DNA of 64,000 nucleotides from Chrysomallon squamiferum (GCA_012295275.1 CM022679.1:22089110-22153109), one strand, 5' to 3'. Counted from the stretch's first letter, positions 39,701-49,472 are shown. Numbers and translations: made by a program. Notes: generated by a model not told the origin, from the sequence alone.

Positions 39701-41678
39701 GAGGTTAAAACATCTGTAGTTTTAAAATAACAGACAGTTTTGTTCTGTCTGTCATTCTGGGTTAATTATGTAACTATCATCATCAGTTCTGTCAACATCA
39801 TAGTATTAGTAGTTTTCAGTTTGATTATAAAAGAACAGAGAAAGGAGCATAGCTTAGTACAGGTACCAGACTGTTAATTTCGGAAGCTTGTCTGTTGGGT
39901 GGTACATTTATAAGATAGGTTGTTACTTATTTCTAATAAGAGAATAAACTGCAGATGATAGTGAGTTTCTTCTCTATCACTTCTTATTTTCAAAAAGATA
40001 TGTTTAAAATCTAATTACTTATATTAAAATATGTTGAAGAAAGACTATATAAAAAAGAAAATTATTATTATTTTTTAACTCAATAAGAATTTATATTTCA
40101 TTTCAGAATCTCATTAATAACAATTAAAAACATGTTTTCTTAATTTAAAAAAAAAAAAATTATTTAATCTTGATTTATGATTAAAACTTTGTGCTGCTTA
40201 ATGGTTAACTAGCAATAAAATATAATGAATGAAAAAAACAAAACAACAACAAAAGGCTTACCACACATTTTTCCACTTCAGCCAGTCTCCTTTTTAAGTC
40301 TTCGATGTTAAACTGAAACAAATCATTCCACTTGTAATAAAACTTTAAAAAACTAAACATACATGGTTTTATTTGCCCTGGACACAAATGGAAACAGGGT
40401 TCATCTAAGAGCTGTAAAAGATATAATGAATTTTTATATTTGGGTACATTCTCTGAAGTTTTTGTATTGTTTAAAAAAGTATCCAGTGGGGCCACATACA
40501 GTTCCAAATGTACACACAAATAATGCTACAGTGTACCTGAGAATTCTAAGTCATGGAATTTCTGTTATAATTCTGGTTATGTTTAAAATGGATTCCAAGA
40601 AAATTAAAATGTGTCTGAAAAGGACATAAAGTGACATTTAAAAACAAAACAAAATAATTAAATAAATTTAAAAAATATTTTGTTTTTATATTTTAGTTAT
40701 TGTATTTTACTATTACTACTTTTTTTATTATTATTACTATTTATGTAATTTTTTATTAGTTCTCACTGAGAACATATATTTTCACCTAATTGTTAGACAT
40801 TTTCTTTCTTTTATTGTTAAATGATGCTAAAGATTATGAAGGTGATTTTTGTCATCAATGACTTTTAACACCTTTTGTGGGAACAGGTCACAAATATCAA
40901 ATGCCTAAAAAAGTGTTAATAGCTTTTGTTAAAATAACGTTATGTTTGATCCCTGTATGTGTGGGGATGGCTCAATAGATTGTGGAAGCATTACCTAATA
41001 AGTGAATCAGTTAATTATAACTGACAAAAATGTAACAATGACTATTAATTAGAATGTGAAATTCAACACATTTGGTGTTAAACATCATTTCAGAGTTTGA
41101 CACAAGGTTTATCTGAAAACAGTGCAGTGAAATTCATGTCAGCTGGATTAACTATAGGGAATGTATATAAAATACACCTTAGAAAAAGAAAAAAAAGAAG
41201 AAGAAGAAAACAAATTAATTCATATTAACTAGTTTAAAAATATATCTGAAGAAAAAAGAAATCCTTTATTTTTAATTCTACTTTATCAAGTAAAGAAATT
41301 GTGGAAATAAATAAAATATACTATTTAATGCTTTGTCAAGAAAACTGCAACTAATAATCATATTTACTCCAGCTGTTATGACAAACATTTGTAAATAAAC
41401 TCAATACCTACATCGTCAACTTTGTTCTTTAACTCATTGTTAATATCTTTCAGTGCCAGCATTTCTTTCATAAGATTATCTATCATTGACATCAACTGCA
41501 AGAGAAAAAAAAAAAAAAAATAATAATAATCAGTTACATAAATTTTAAGAAGTAAGACAATTTTTCAAAGAAGACTTTGAATGCTTGTCAATTCAAGCTT
41601 TTATGGGGAAAGAGACCATTTATTTATTTATCTATCTAAAAAACACACTTATACAGAAAGAGACCCACCCCCCAAAAA

Positions 41679-41713
<35 letters not shown>

Positions 41714-43590
41714 TATTTACACAATAATATGTCACTGAATATTTTAAAGAAGATTTTAAATGCTAGTCTGATCAAGCTGTGAAAAACAGTTTTGTTATTG
41801 GTGGTCTGCCTTAACAGATTATCATATAAATAGATACTGTTACATGCAATTATGATTCATAGGTTTCTTTCGTAAGAAATTACTGATTTGCTGAAAATGG
41901 TTGCAGTGACATGACGGTGTAAAAGGATTAAGGATTAACATTCATTATGTTTCTGAATATAATAAAAAGTTTATGGATATTAATTTGTATTTTCCTCTAA
42001 AAAAAATTAAAGTTATTAAAATTAAACACCATATATATATATATATATACATCAGATTATTTCACTTTTTTATGCCGGTTCAATTCACCCTAAGAAACTG
42101 AATCCTGCTTACTGCTATTCTTATAAATTATAATAATTTATCTATACCACAACACAAAAAATATATGTTACCCAGGCAAATGCTTGATTAATTTAATGCT
42201 GTTCCAGCTTATTAGAATTGTTTGTGTATCATGTCACAACAAAAATACAGAAGAAAATATCTGAACTGAAACACTTGCACATCTTGGTCAGCAAATGGAA
42301 TTAATGACTCAGAGATCAAGAGCCTGGACAGTTGTAGGGTTAACATGCTGGAAGTTCAATTGAGAATTTTTATACTTTCAAAATTAGCAACTGATATAAG
42401 CTAATGCCAGAATATACTACTAGAACTGGGAAAGTAAGAAAAACTGTTTGACTGAATTATCTCTGGGGTTTATAAAACAATATATGCAATTCATATTTAA
42501 TATCATATTATTTGTTGTCAAAGAAATAGTGTTCAGTTTTTCACTATGGTTATTCTGTTGAGAACTGAAGCCAGTGTGACAAAACAATGTCACAGATCCT
42601 GAAAGAGTTAACATGTCTGTACGTGTTAACAGTTTTAACACATTTACTAAACGTACAGTTATACTGATACTTTACATTTATTATATTTAACATATATATG
42701 TGTGTGTGTGTGTGTATGTGTGTGTTAAAATACATACCTTACTATAATAAATACGTTACATTTATTATATTTATTATATTTAACGTATATATCCCAAATT
42801 TTTTTCTCAGATTTATTAAACATTTATTTATTATACTGATATTTCCTTCAAATTTGTTATAACATATCTTATTATTTTTTTCAAAGTTATTAAATATTCT
42901 GTTATTAGAATGATATTTTCTTATTTTTATACATGTATCATCACCCTAATTTTATTTTCAAATTTATTTTTAAAAATGTAGTTGCCAATTATTATTTCAA
43001 ATGTCTTATTTCACATGCCATTACAAATACTTCAATGTAATTTTTTTCTTATTTTTTTTCTTCTTTGTTGACATGGTTTCAATGACAATAAAATCATTCT
43101 GTTAAGGTTTTTTCTTCTATCATCCTTTTACCAATTTTATTGTGGCACTTTTATCATTTGTTATTTCAGACACTTTTTTCTATGCACCTGATCACTATTT
43201 CAGCCACGAAATACACATTATCTAATCTGTAAAGTAACTTAGGGCTGGATTAATACCGTTTGTATGCACCGGTGCCTATTATATATATTGAATAAGTTGG
43301 TGTAACTAAATCCATGTGTATTCATTATTATTCTTTGATATTAAAATGCTATATGTGTGTTATGTAACATATGCTTTGGGTGTTGTAAGTAAGTGTATGT
43401 ATTTTTATGTGTATGATTGTAGTAGTACTGTTGTTAACAGTTATGTTACTGGATTTTGTTATGAATAATGATTATTTTCCTTTATATACTCTGCTACAAA
43501 ACATGTACACAGTTAACCTTTTGAAAACCAGTATTTACTTCAATCCAGTTAAAAAGCTTCTCAAATTGTTCTTATGCATGTCAAAGATAA

Positions 43591-43629
<39 letters not shown>

Positions 43630-46600
43630 ATGTTTTCAAAGTAAAGGAATAAATGAATAATAATAAAAACAATAATAACAACAATAACAATAACAATAAA
43701 ATAACATTAAGAAAGTAAAGCTATAAGTAAATTAGATTTAGCTTAGTTTAGTTTTAAACTCATGATTGTTAAATGATATGTTAATGTTAATAACAATAAG
43801 AATAATTAGAAAAAGGTTTACATCAATGTGCATTCTGACAAATCACTACACAGAAGCTATTATTAGTGTTATTTTACCAGAATAACCAGTTTAGCATGTT
43901 ACATCAATAAATTCGATCAAGTCAAAGCATGAATTTGTGTGACTAGGTATATGTTAAATCTCTAATAATAACAAAACTGTTAATGGACTGCTGAAAAAGA
44001 AAAATGAAGCTTAAAAAGGCATTATTCATTATTATGAACAAATGTACTGTAAAAAAGTGATTACAAACAAAATGGACAAATGACATTATTTCAACTTAGA
44101 AATGAAACATAAAGCGATATCTTGTAAAAAGATATTTATTGATATGCAGAAGAAATACTTTTCAAGAAACAAACGAGAGAAAAATAGTTTGTAATATGTA
44201 TTTCCAATAAAATTAACACACATCTTTAAAAAAAATAATAATTTTTAATTCTGTTAATAAGTTCAAAATGTTTAAAATTTTAAAATATTTGTTATTATTC
44301 ATAACTGTTTTTTTTTCTGATGTTTTCTATCATTTCCAAATGACAGTCAACAGTATTCCACAATTTATGGGAGCCATGTTTCTTGCCAAAGGAAGAAGAG
44401 ATGCAGGACCCAGCCAAACAAATATGATTTCAAGGAATGCACAGGTCTTTTCTGGCAACCAATATCAACATTTACAAGTTTTAAACATAATTTAAATATA
44501 ATGAATATTACAGTGCTGTTGAAAAAGCTAATTTTAAAATAAAATTCTCAGTTATTATTATTTGTTATTTTTTAATAAAATTCTTTTTTTTTCTTTTTTT
44601 TATACCTTTGCACATAAATAGTCTTATTCTCTAAAAACAGTAACAAAAACAAACCAAAAAATGTATTTATTTCTTTGTCAAGTATATGTAGAAACATAAA
44701 AGATACAGAAGACAAAAAATAAAAATGTAAATTTTAAATCAGTAAAATATTTTAATAAATACATATTTTTTTTTTTTTTTTTTTAATTTTAAAGGCAGTT
44801 GTAGTAATGTCAATTTCTTAATCATCTATATTTTCTTACCTGACACTGAACATATAAAGAAGTTTAAAAAAAAAGAAAAAAGAAAGAAGTAAAGACAATA
44901 ATAATTTTATTGTGCAGAAGAATAAAAACCCATTGAAAGCATGTATATTGTATTACTCAGAAATATATTTCATGACTTCTCTAAATGATATTCGAGAATG
45001 TTAACAATACTATGAATTATTTCAAAACACCAACGGTCTAACAAATGACACTGACAAACTACCTTCAACTTCAGGTATGTATGTTTTGAAATATCTATGA
45101 ATACCCTGTCCCATACAGCAATGAACAGCTTAGCTAACAAACTAAATAGATTTGTATCTTCTTGTTGGCAATCCTTTTATTACTGTTGATTCAGTGAAAC
45201 CCTTTTACAGATATCTATGCAAAGGCCTGCCAATAGACACACTGGTTGCTAAAACACTATTTGCTCAGTGTTATTATCCTCTTCAAAGTTAGTATTCTAC
45301 AAGTCACCAAGCCTTTATATCTTAATCTAAAGGCCATGTCAATGCATGTTACTTAATATAACACAGTAATGGAGATTTGCAAAATTTTAAATGCTTAATT
45401 ATGTTGTATAAGGCAGCAAAATCAAAATGATTTTGTAAAAGTTAATTAGAAAGACTCAATGGAATTATTTCCAGTGAAGTGTCTGCTAGAATATTCTGTG
45501 GACAAATAAATGTAAATAAATTGACTGTTATAATATATTTAGTTCATAATCCTTTTCAAGGTGTTAAAAAAAAAAAGTATATATATTTTACTGTAACAGT
45601 GGTGTGTTAATAACAAAAGAGTATTTGTAAAATAATATCTGACTGAATAAATGCAGTGTTTAAATGAAGTCAACTAATAACAAAATGAAACAACATCTAT
45701 TTGTGACTTTTATACCTCAATTTGTCAACTTTTATCAATGAAACAGTAACTGTTACCAACTGATTTTTTTTCTCTCTTTTTTAGAATAAATAAATAAATA
45801 TCTATGCTTATATATTCATTTATTTATTCTAAAAAAAAGAAAAAAAGAATAAAATGATTTACAACCAATTTATGTGGATTTTTCCTTTCTTTTCTTTTAA
45901 TAAAATGTATTTTTCATTAAAAATGAAAAAATATATATATATTTTTCACAAACAGACAATTTTTTTTTTTTTTAATATGATGTTAAATATTTCCTATTTA
46001 TTGTATAAATTATAGTTTCTTTACACTCTGAAAACATGAAATGACTGACTCTTTCCTTCTAACTCATTACATATAAATCAGGAATCTGAGAGCAACAAGT
46101 TAGTCATTTCACATTATAAATTAAGATAAGAAAACAGAGACGGCATGTGATGGTCACAGGAGAACAATTAGTTGCACCAGGCAATTAATTACCAACATTA
46201 ATGCACTTAGAGCCATCAAGTATTTATCAAAAATTAGTTTAGTAATCAATACAGGTATCACATACAGCTTGTACTGCACTATACCATATACACTGTCGTC
46301 AGAAACAAATAGCAAATTTGATACCAGGCTGTCCATTAAGTTCATCTGGCATGTCAGATACGAAAGATATTGTGTATTTTCAATGTGTGTATTTTAAAGA
46401 AAATAACTGCCAAGGTTATATTTCAGAACTGAATGAGTAATGAACATTTTTTTGTAACAGAAAATAACATTTTTTATATTACCAGAATCAAATATCTGTA
46501 TAAATCTTATTTTCTGTCTTTACTTTTTTATTTTTATTATTTATTTTAATTTTGTTCTGCTTTCTCTCCAATACCAATAGTATGAAATAAAATGGTTCAG

Positions 46601-47849
46601 TTTGTTAAATTTTGTAGGTTTTGGTCAATTAAACAGTATCTGAGAAAATAATTATTTTAAAATAATAATAAATAAATATCTTTAAGTAACCTTTCACACT
46701 TTGTGAATGTCAAAAATTGCAGGAACAGCTTATATTGATATCATTATTAAATTCTTAATAATCTCATCCAAAAAGCAGTTTTTCAAGAAAATGTTTTGGT
46801 GACTTCAAGTCTGGGACCAAAGATTCTTTTTTATGTGTATTTCAGCCTGTAATTTGTTTTTCAAGGATTCTTGATATTTTATGGATTTGATCTGTTAAAT
46901 TTTACATTTTATATTATTTTTCTTTAATTACCTGTGTCTATGGAAATTGCAAATGTGTGGCTCATATTGATTATTATTATTATTATTATTATTATTATAG
47001 AAATGATCAAAAAAGAAGGAATGAAGATTAGTAAAAGTTATACATATACTGATATAGCTCATTTCTACTAACTGCAGTATGCAGTTTCAGCTGCCCTTTC
47101 AAAGAAAATATTTAACCCAAAATTGTGAAATATAATTAAATTATTTCCTGGCTGTTTTCTACGTTATTTGTTTGCTGGGGGGGGGTTGAGGGAGGGTGCT
47201 CTGAATAAAATAAATGGATAATATTGATATATATTATTACATTTTCTCTGTCAAAGCTTCCAATTATACAATAAAATATACATAGAAATTAGCTTTGTCT
47301 TGGAGAGAATTTTCTTGCCAAGTTTGAACAGTTCTCCTAGGAAAACAGTTAAAGATCACCCACCCGTAAACATTAGTACATATTCATTTGTGTGTTTACC
47401 TTTCCGACTCCATCTTCGTTTGCATCTACTTTTTTCTTTAACTGCATGTATTGCCACATATCAGAGGCGCTTCTTTTTCCTTCCAATTTTGTCTGTTCAA
47501 ATAACTCTTCGGTGCTTGGTAACGCATTTAATTCGTCCAACTGTTGGGCCAACTTTTCCACTTTCCTTTCAAGAAAATGATATGGTGCTCTGGCTTTTTT
47601 ACCGGTTCCTGCATCTTTTTGATCTGTGGAAATATCCTTATCACTGAATGTTGATAAACCTTTGATCTGTGTTACGGTAGCAAGAAAATCACTATCTGTG
47701 CTATCTATATTCGTTTGGATATCTTCGATGTTCAACTGTTTTAGCATAGCATGCAACAAAGTATGTAAAATATTAAAATTGACAACGCCGATTTCTGGCG
47801 TCCCAATGGCCAAATCCACTAATTTAGATAAAGGCACTGGCGTTGTCAT
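15364..47849 (-). CDS. QRICH2: DUF4795 coiled-coil protein, QRICH2/C16orf96-like (20 exons, 853 aa)
   Basis: Twenty minus-strand exons join in phase from ATG 47849 to TAA 15364, with canonical GT-AG sites. The N-terminus (PLSKLVDLAIG, VGVVNFNILH-like, LLHAMLKQLNI, residues 5-45) matches the conserved start of the QRICH2/C16orf96 family. Residues 110-340 are coiled-coil and Ser/Pro-rich, 355-435 contain a seven-proline run, and about 440-650 form the DUF4795 region (KADKKHLDGKVNMTLFDTTT, LDRLELDSLKNWLEARLKAL, FHCLSCDRPIDMMPS). A conserved tail follows (FELDQIRQQAR, RQCGGGHTLTYPHKR), then a low-complexity Ser/Pro/Arg end. Human QRICH2 is needed for sperm flagellum assembly, and a flagellar or ciliary role here is inference. 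The protein lacks the long Gln-rich tract that names mammalian QRICH2. An in-frame upstream ATG (48017) exists; I prefer 47849 because the family similarity starts there and -3 is A. Exons could be missing in the 5.9-kb first intron. Confidence 0.88.
15693..15730. repeat. (CA)n microsatellite
   Basis: About 19 CA units between exons 19 and 20. Confidence 0.95.
16037..16133 (-). CDS. QRICH2: QRICH2-like exon 19
   Basis: SEVDVQGVDGHIYKGRMERM, SLEAKMRGTTGQ (731-762). The VQGVDGHIYKGR motif is typical of the C-terminal part of the family. Donor GTCAGT. Confidence 0.9.
16378..16416 (-). CDS. QRICH2: QRICH2-like exon 18 (39 nt)
   Basis: SLFKEESDVQPV (718-729). Acceptor GTTTTCAG, donor GTGAGA. Short, but phase fits both neighbours. 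Confidence 0.8.
17100..18240. repeat. 30-bp minisatellite, more than 35 units
   Basis: Unit approximates TTATTTTAGACTTTACTTGT followed by GGTCTTACAG. Variation sits mainly at ACTT/ACAT, GTGGTC/GTGCTC/GTGATG and the occasional unit of odd length. The array fills the intron from 36 bp past the exon 17 donor. Because 30 is a multiple of three, it leaves a false 264-residue open frame on the plus strand. Confidence 0.97.
18276..18395 (-). CDS. QRICH2: QRICH2-like exon 17
   Basis: YQAFSSLDMAADPFAQERQC, GGGHTLTYPHKRSSRMSQL (678-716). The RQCGGGHT motif is family-typical. Acceptor ATATTTCAG, donor GTAAGT. Immediately downstream lies the 30-bp minisatellite. Confidence 0.92.
18417..18515. repeat. 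(AAT)n compound microsatellite
   Basis: AAT/AAC/GAT triplets for about 100 bp, starting 21 bp upstream (gene sense) of exon 17. Confidence 0.95.
19440..19595. repeat. (GT)n and (TA)n microsatellites
   Basis: GT units at about 19477-19512, GTAT units at 19541-19553 and TA units at 19569-19594 in the intron. Confidence 0.93.
20322..20365. repeat. (CA)n microsatellite
   Basis: Twenty-two uninterrupted CA units in the intron between exons 16 and 17. Confidence 0.95.
21465..21500. repeat. (AAAAT)n microsatellite
   Basis: Seven AAAAT units in the same intron, about 150 bp from exon 16. Confidence 0.95.
21651..21752 (-). CDS. QRICH2: QRICH2-like exon 16
   Basis: AVMSLPSPGNLPPNKSPRPY, TTFELDQIRQQAR (644-676). 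Typical proline-rich stretch then FELDQIRQQ helix. Acceptor TTTTTCAG, donor GTGAGT. Confidence 0.92.
21824..21908. repeat. (GT)n microsatellite
   Basis: About 40 GT units with a few TAT and GC interruptions, 30 bp beyond the exon 15 donor. Confidence 0.95.
21939..22001 (-). CDS. QRICH2: QRICH2-like exon 15
   Basis: QLLMKFHCLSCDRPIDMMPS (623-642), holding the conserved CxxC (HCLSC) of DUF4795 proteins. Acceptor CTATTTCAG, donor GTAGGA. Confidence 0.93.
22469..22595 (-). CDS. QRICH2: QRICH2-like exon 14
   Basis: KLDRLELDSLKNWLEARLKA, LNKKINQASCGWTDDDAAGL, R (581-621). Acceptor TAAACAG, donor GTAAGT, ends in phase 2. Confidence 0.93.
22640..23262. repeat. ~34-bp minisatellite, about 17 units
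   Basis: Unit approximates GTTCAGTTTTAATTTAAATA followed by TGCTTTTTGTTTTT. Copies differ in the spacer (CTCTTCA, CTTATCA, CTTTTTG) and in length. It occupies the intron between exons 13 and 14, ending about 45 bp from the exon 14 acceptor. Confidence 0.93.
23768..23816 (-). CDS. QRICH2: QRICH2-like exon 13
   Basis: EELWKDALKALENDLE plus one base (564-579). Acceptor TTGTTGCAG, donor GTAAAC, ends in phase 1. Confidence 0.9.
24367..24477 (-). CDS. QRICH2: QRICH2-like exon 12
   Basis: 37 codons, KADKKHLDGKVNMTLFDTTT, NDLNKMIKEILDKLTGN (527-563). This is the DUF4795 signature of the family. Donor GTATGT. Confidence 0.93.
24838..24912 (-). CDS. QRICH2: QRICH2-like exon 11
   Basis: 25 codons, ELKKNHEKLDEMKADKEYVA then MEVDV (502-526). 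Acceptor TTTTTCAG, donor GTGAGT. Confidence 0.9.
24985..25160. repeat. ~35-bp tandem repeat with four CCAAT boxes
   Basis: AACCAATCA recurs at about 25028, 25062, 25097 and 25130 within units that also carry AACTGTTCT and GATGATAAT. The array starts a few bases beyond the exon 10 donor (25165). Confidence 0.9.
25166..25288 (-). CDS. QRICH2: QRICH2-like exon 10
   Basis: 41 codons (461-501), DNDDMKRIQHAILQLQAENE, KLQQTAEELIKENMEKAKHL. Strong coiled coil at the start of the DUF4795 region. Donor GTAGGG. Confidence 0.9.
28181..28257 (-). CDS. QRICH2: QRICH2-like exon 9
   Basis: ISTDLMDQLHKLMKDIEDIQ then NMHEK (residues 436-460), coiled coil. Acceptor GTTTTCACAG, donor GTCTGT. Confidence 0.85.
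28270..29340. repeat. Degenerate intronic tandem repeats
   Basis: At 28290-28680, units with TTTCTAGAAATAC recur at roughly 60-70-bp spacing. At 28990-29340, units near ACATGTTAAATTATTCTACT and AAAACTG recur every 35-60 bp. Both are in the intron preceding exon 9 and are much diverged. Confidence 0.65.
29575..29720. repeat. ~22-bp tandem repeat
   Basis: Units of the form AATTTCACAGAGAACTCAAA recur about six times with substitutions. Confidence 0.8.
30242..30365. repeat. ~50-bp tandem repeat, three units
   Basis: TGTG(A/G)TGACATTACACTGTAG is followed by AAATATTTAAAATTCCA-like spacer. Copies begin near 30248, 30295 and 30323. Confidence 0.82.
30640..30882 (-). CDS. QRICH2: QRICH2-like exon 8 (proline run)
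   Basis: Residues 354-434: DQITNLYSIENEPMVIHVPE, a central PPPPPPPQPQQP tract coded by a (GGT)n repeat on the plus strand, and VKVVEKVIEKPVTVTTSP. Donor GTATTC is weak, but its phase (1) fits exon 9 exactly. Confidence 0.82.
32213..32258 (-). CDS. QRICH2: QRICH2-like exon 7 (46 nt)
   Basis: KDMKNKLDKGALDNL plus one base. Acceptor GCTTTTCAG, donor GTAAGT, ends in phase 1 and is completed as Met by exon 8. Confidence 0.82.
32505..32565. repeat. (AAT)n microsatellite
   Basis: About 20 AAT units with one interruption, between exons 6 and 7. Confidence 0.95.
32649..32855 (-). CDS. QRICH2: QRICH2-like exon 6
   Basis: 69 codons (270-338). Starts TSSRPSTAKVSTRPPSGKS, a Ser/Pro/Arg-rich linker, and ends with a coiled-coil helix LLELLEALGKLTDDHNALV-like followed by IRVENLE. 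Acceptor TCTAG, donor GTATTT. Confidence 0.85.
33308..33717. repeat. (CA)n and (GT)n microsatellites
   Basis: CA units at 33309-33331 and GT units at 33688-33717, opposite in phase and 360 bp apart, in the intron between exons 5 and 6. Confidence 0.92.
33900..34460. promoter_or_regulatory. Candidate intronic regulatory island (possible conserved non-coding element)
   Basis: A 560-bp stretch free of simple repeats, with balanced composition and no sustained reading frame, inside a repeat-laden intron. It holds homeodomain-like cores (CTAATTAATCTCC, GCCTAATCC, TTGATTATAAATC) and E-box-like CAGGTG twice (near 34383 and 34430). No transposon hallmarks were seen. Assignment is by composition and motif only. 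Confidence 0.35.
35560..36110. repeat. ~33-bp minisatellite, about 15 units
   Basis: Unit approximates AATGAACCATCTACTCAAAA followed by CTGTTTTCACCT. Copies vary in length from about 28 to 40 bp. It lies in the intron after exon 5, and creates a repetitive false frame (NHLLK-type). Confidence 0.92.
36322..36492 (-). CDS. QRICH2: QRICH2-like exon 5
   Basis: 57 codons (residues 213-269), NTVNEQLNSLPKGDELALQY, then VTWPGLEEALNGVRDEMGN and a SGMQTEEG end. Acceptor TTTTTAAAG, donor GTGAGT. Confidence 0.88.
37227..37304. repeat. Near-perfect inverted repeat, 37-bp arms, 4-nt loop
   Basis: Left arm 37227-37263 and right arm 37268-37304 are reverse complements with a single C/C-type mismatch; the loop is GTGA. 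It lies in the intron between exons 4 and 5. Arms start CAAAATTTAAATATTC. Confidence 0.95.
38320..38370 (-). CDS. QRICH2: QRICH2-like exon 4 (51 nt)
   Basis: 17 codons, HDMDDMKKRLSDLETFL, phase 0 on both sides. Acceptor TTTTCAG, donor GTAAGT. Confidence 0.85.
38708..38776 (-). repeat. Dispersed repeat B, copy 2
   Basis: Matches 10722-10790 (AGCAGTCAGGCCATTACCAT, TTTCTAATTCAGAA, AAAGTCAATGA). An (AAT)n-rich tract lies directly upstream on the plus strand, as at copy 1. Confidence 0.7.
40262..40312 (-). CDS. QRICH2: QRICH2-like exon 3 (51 nt)
   Basis: 17 codons, FNIEDLKRRLAEVEKCV, phase 0 on both sides. Acceptor TTTCAG, donor GTAAGC. Similar in length and pattern to exon 4. Confidence 0.85.
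41412..41495 (-). CDS. QRICH2: QRICH2-like exon 2
   Basis: 28 codons, LMSMIDNLMKEMLALKDINN then ELKNKVDD, a heptad-like coiled coil. Acceptor CTCTTGCAG, donor GTAGGT, phase 0 on both sides. Confidence 0.85.
43586..43631. repeat. (AAAT)n microsatellite
   Basis: About eleven AAAT units in the first intron. Confidence 0.95.
45764..45847. repeat. Imperfect inverted repeat (~35-bp arms)
   Basis: T/C-rich arm ending in TTTTTTAGAATAAATAAATA pairs with ATTTATTTATTCTAAAAAA downstream; the loop is about 8-12 nt. Low-complexity arms. Confidence 0.8.
47400..47849 (-). CDS. QRICH2: QRICH2-like exon 1
   Basis: Residues 1-150, from MTTPVPLSKLVDLAIG through HFLERKVEKLAQQLDELNAL to DANEDGVGK. Donor GTAAAC at 47399, phase 0. 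It is open upstream to an ATG at 48017; that 56-residue extension is hydrophobic and looks like translated 5' UTR. Confidence 0.92.
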
Positions 47850-48175
47850 GTTTATAATTATAGTTTTACCGATTTCAAGAACAGTCCAAACAATAAAAAG
47901 TAAGTTCCAACATAAACACGTTATGACACTTCGAGTTATAATATAAACAGCATGCTTCCAGAACTTGAGCAGACCGCTCGTAGGTAGATATTCATGCGCA
48001 AAAACAATTAATGTCAAATCGTAAAATCAATCCAGTACTGTTATTCGAATAAAACAAATATATAATCACTAAAACAATGTAACCATGAACATCCAACTTG
48101 ATAAACTGTCACAGTCAAAATGAAAACAGAGAAAAACTGTCCTATTTTGCTAGTCTCGGCGGTTGTGAAATGGTC

Positions 48176-48190
48176 GTCGCTGTTGGCAAC
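48176..48190. promoter_or_regulatory. RFX X-box-like site upstream of the QRICH2-like gene
   Basis: GTCGCTGTTGGCAAC: two RFX half-sites (GTNRCY and RGYAAC type) with a 3-nt spacer, one imperfect, about 330 bp upstream of the ATG. RFX factors drive ciliary genes in animals, which fits the inferred flagellar role. Motif-only evidence. Confidence 0.4.
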
Positions 48191-48902
48191 ACCACGCTTC
48201 CGATATCCCACGTGATCTGAATTAATGTCTTTAAAGAACCGTAACTAGTTTTAAATGTGTTATTGCTGTTGTTTGTTGTTGTTAATGATGATAATTACGT
48301 GTTTTTTTTCTTTATGTATTTAATTACAAGAAAACTGGAATTATTAAAATCAGTTTAATTATTTTTATCTTACCATAATTATATTTTACTTATACTTTAT
48401 TTATATTTTTTTAATTTTCAGATTCTTTTATTATTTTTGCTTCTTTGTTAGTTTTTAATTTTTAATGTCATGTTTTATGGGCATTTTGTTATTTATTATT
48501 TATTTGTTAATATATTTTAAAATTTATTTATTAATTATCTGATTGTGTTCTTTCTTATTTCCTTTTTACATTTTATTTTGTTAATTTTCAATTTTTAATT
48601 TCATGTTTAATGTGCCTTTATATTTTGTTATATTTTATTGTTTTTTTATTAGTTATTATTATTTTTTATTATTTAATAATTGTGTTCTTTCTTATTTAAC
48701 TGTTATATTTTACTTTGCTTCTTTCTATGACAGCTTCCATGTTTGAATTAATTATATAATGTGTACATATTTATTTGTGAAATATTTTATTAAAGAATAG
48801 TTTTGATAGAAAGAACATTAAAACAATTTATATGTGATATATGTGTCTATTTATGTTATGCTAATCCAACTCTAGAAACTAAATAACTAACTAACTAACA
48901 AA

Positions 48903-48941
<39 letters not shown>

Positions 48942-49344
48942 AATAGTCAATAATATTAGTTGAAATAATTTTGTTCTTCTTTTTCTTTAAAAACAAAAAT
49001 ACTTTATTTGTGCCTAAGATATAAACTAATTTATTTATTTATTTATGTATTTATTTTCATTGTTTATATAAAAAAAAACTACAATAATAATATGTTTCTG
49101 TCATTAATAATGATGATGATGATGATGATGATGATGATAAGAAGAAGAAGAAGAAGAAGAAGAAAGAAGAATACAAGAAGTAATTATCCCAAAACATGCA
49201 GAAATAAAGAATATAGATTAATGAGTACTGTTTCAAAACCAATTACATTTAGTTGTTGAATAATGTTATATATTTGTAAAGGATATAATTATGGCTTTCA
49301 GTTTAGTTTAGGTTTCAGACTTATATATTACCAAATATAAACAA

Positions 49345-49472
49345 AAACAAAAACAAAAAAAAAAAAAAAAAAACAAAAACAAAAATAAAAAAAAAAAAAA
49401 CAAAAGCAAAAGCAAAAACAAAAATAAAAGCAAAATTAAATTAAATAAAATAAATAAATAAATAAATCAGTA

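Larger units (their letters stand above)
41496..47399. other. First intron of the QRICH2-like gene (5.9 kb)
   Basis: Mostly AT-rich unique sequence with (AAAT)n at 43586-43631, T and A runs, an inverted repeat at 45764-45847 and a G9 run near 47176. No exon could be supported. The phase at both ends is 0, so an extra symmetrical exon cannot be excluded. Confidence 0.5.

Noticed and set aside
40363-40629. Plus-strand 88-residue open frame beside exon 3
   Set aside because: Lies in an intron of the minus-strand gene. No recognisable domain or splice support.
44268-44495. Plus-strand open frame with MTVNSIPQFMGAMFLAKGRR
   Set aside because: Fairly complex sequence, but inside an intron of the opposite-strand gene, with no recognisable family or splice partners. 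It could be a repeat fragment.
47850-48017. Upstream in-frame ATG extending QRICH2-like exon 1 by 56 residues
   Set aside because: The extension is hydrophobic and unlike the family's N-terminus, which begins at MTTPVPLSKLV. It probably reads through 5' UTR, though it cannot be fully excluded.
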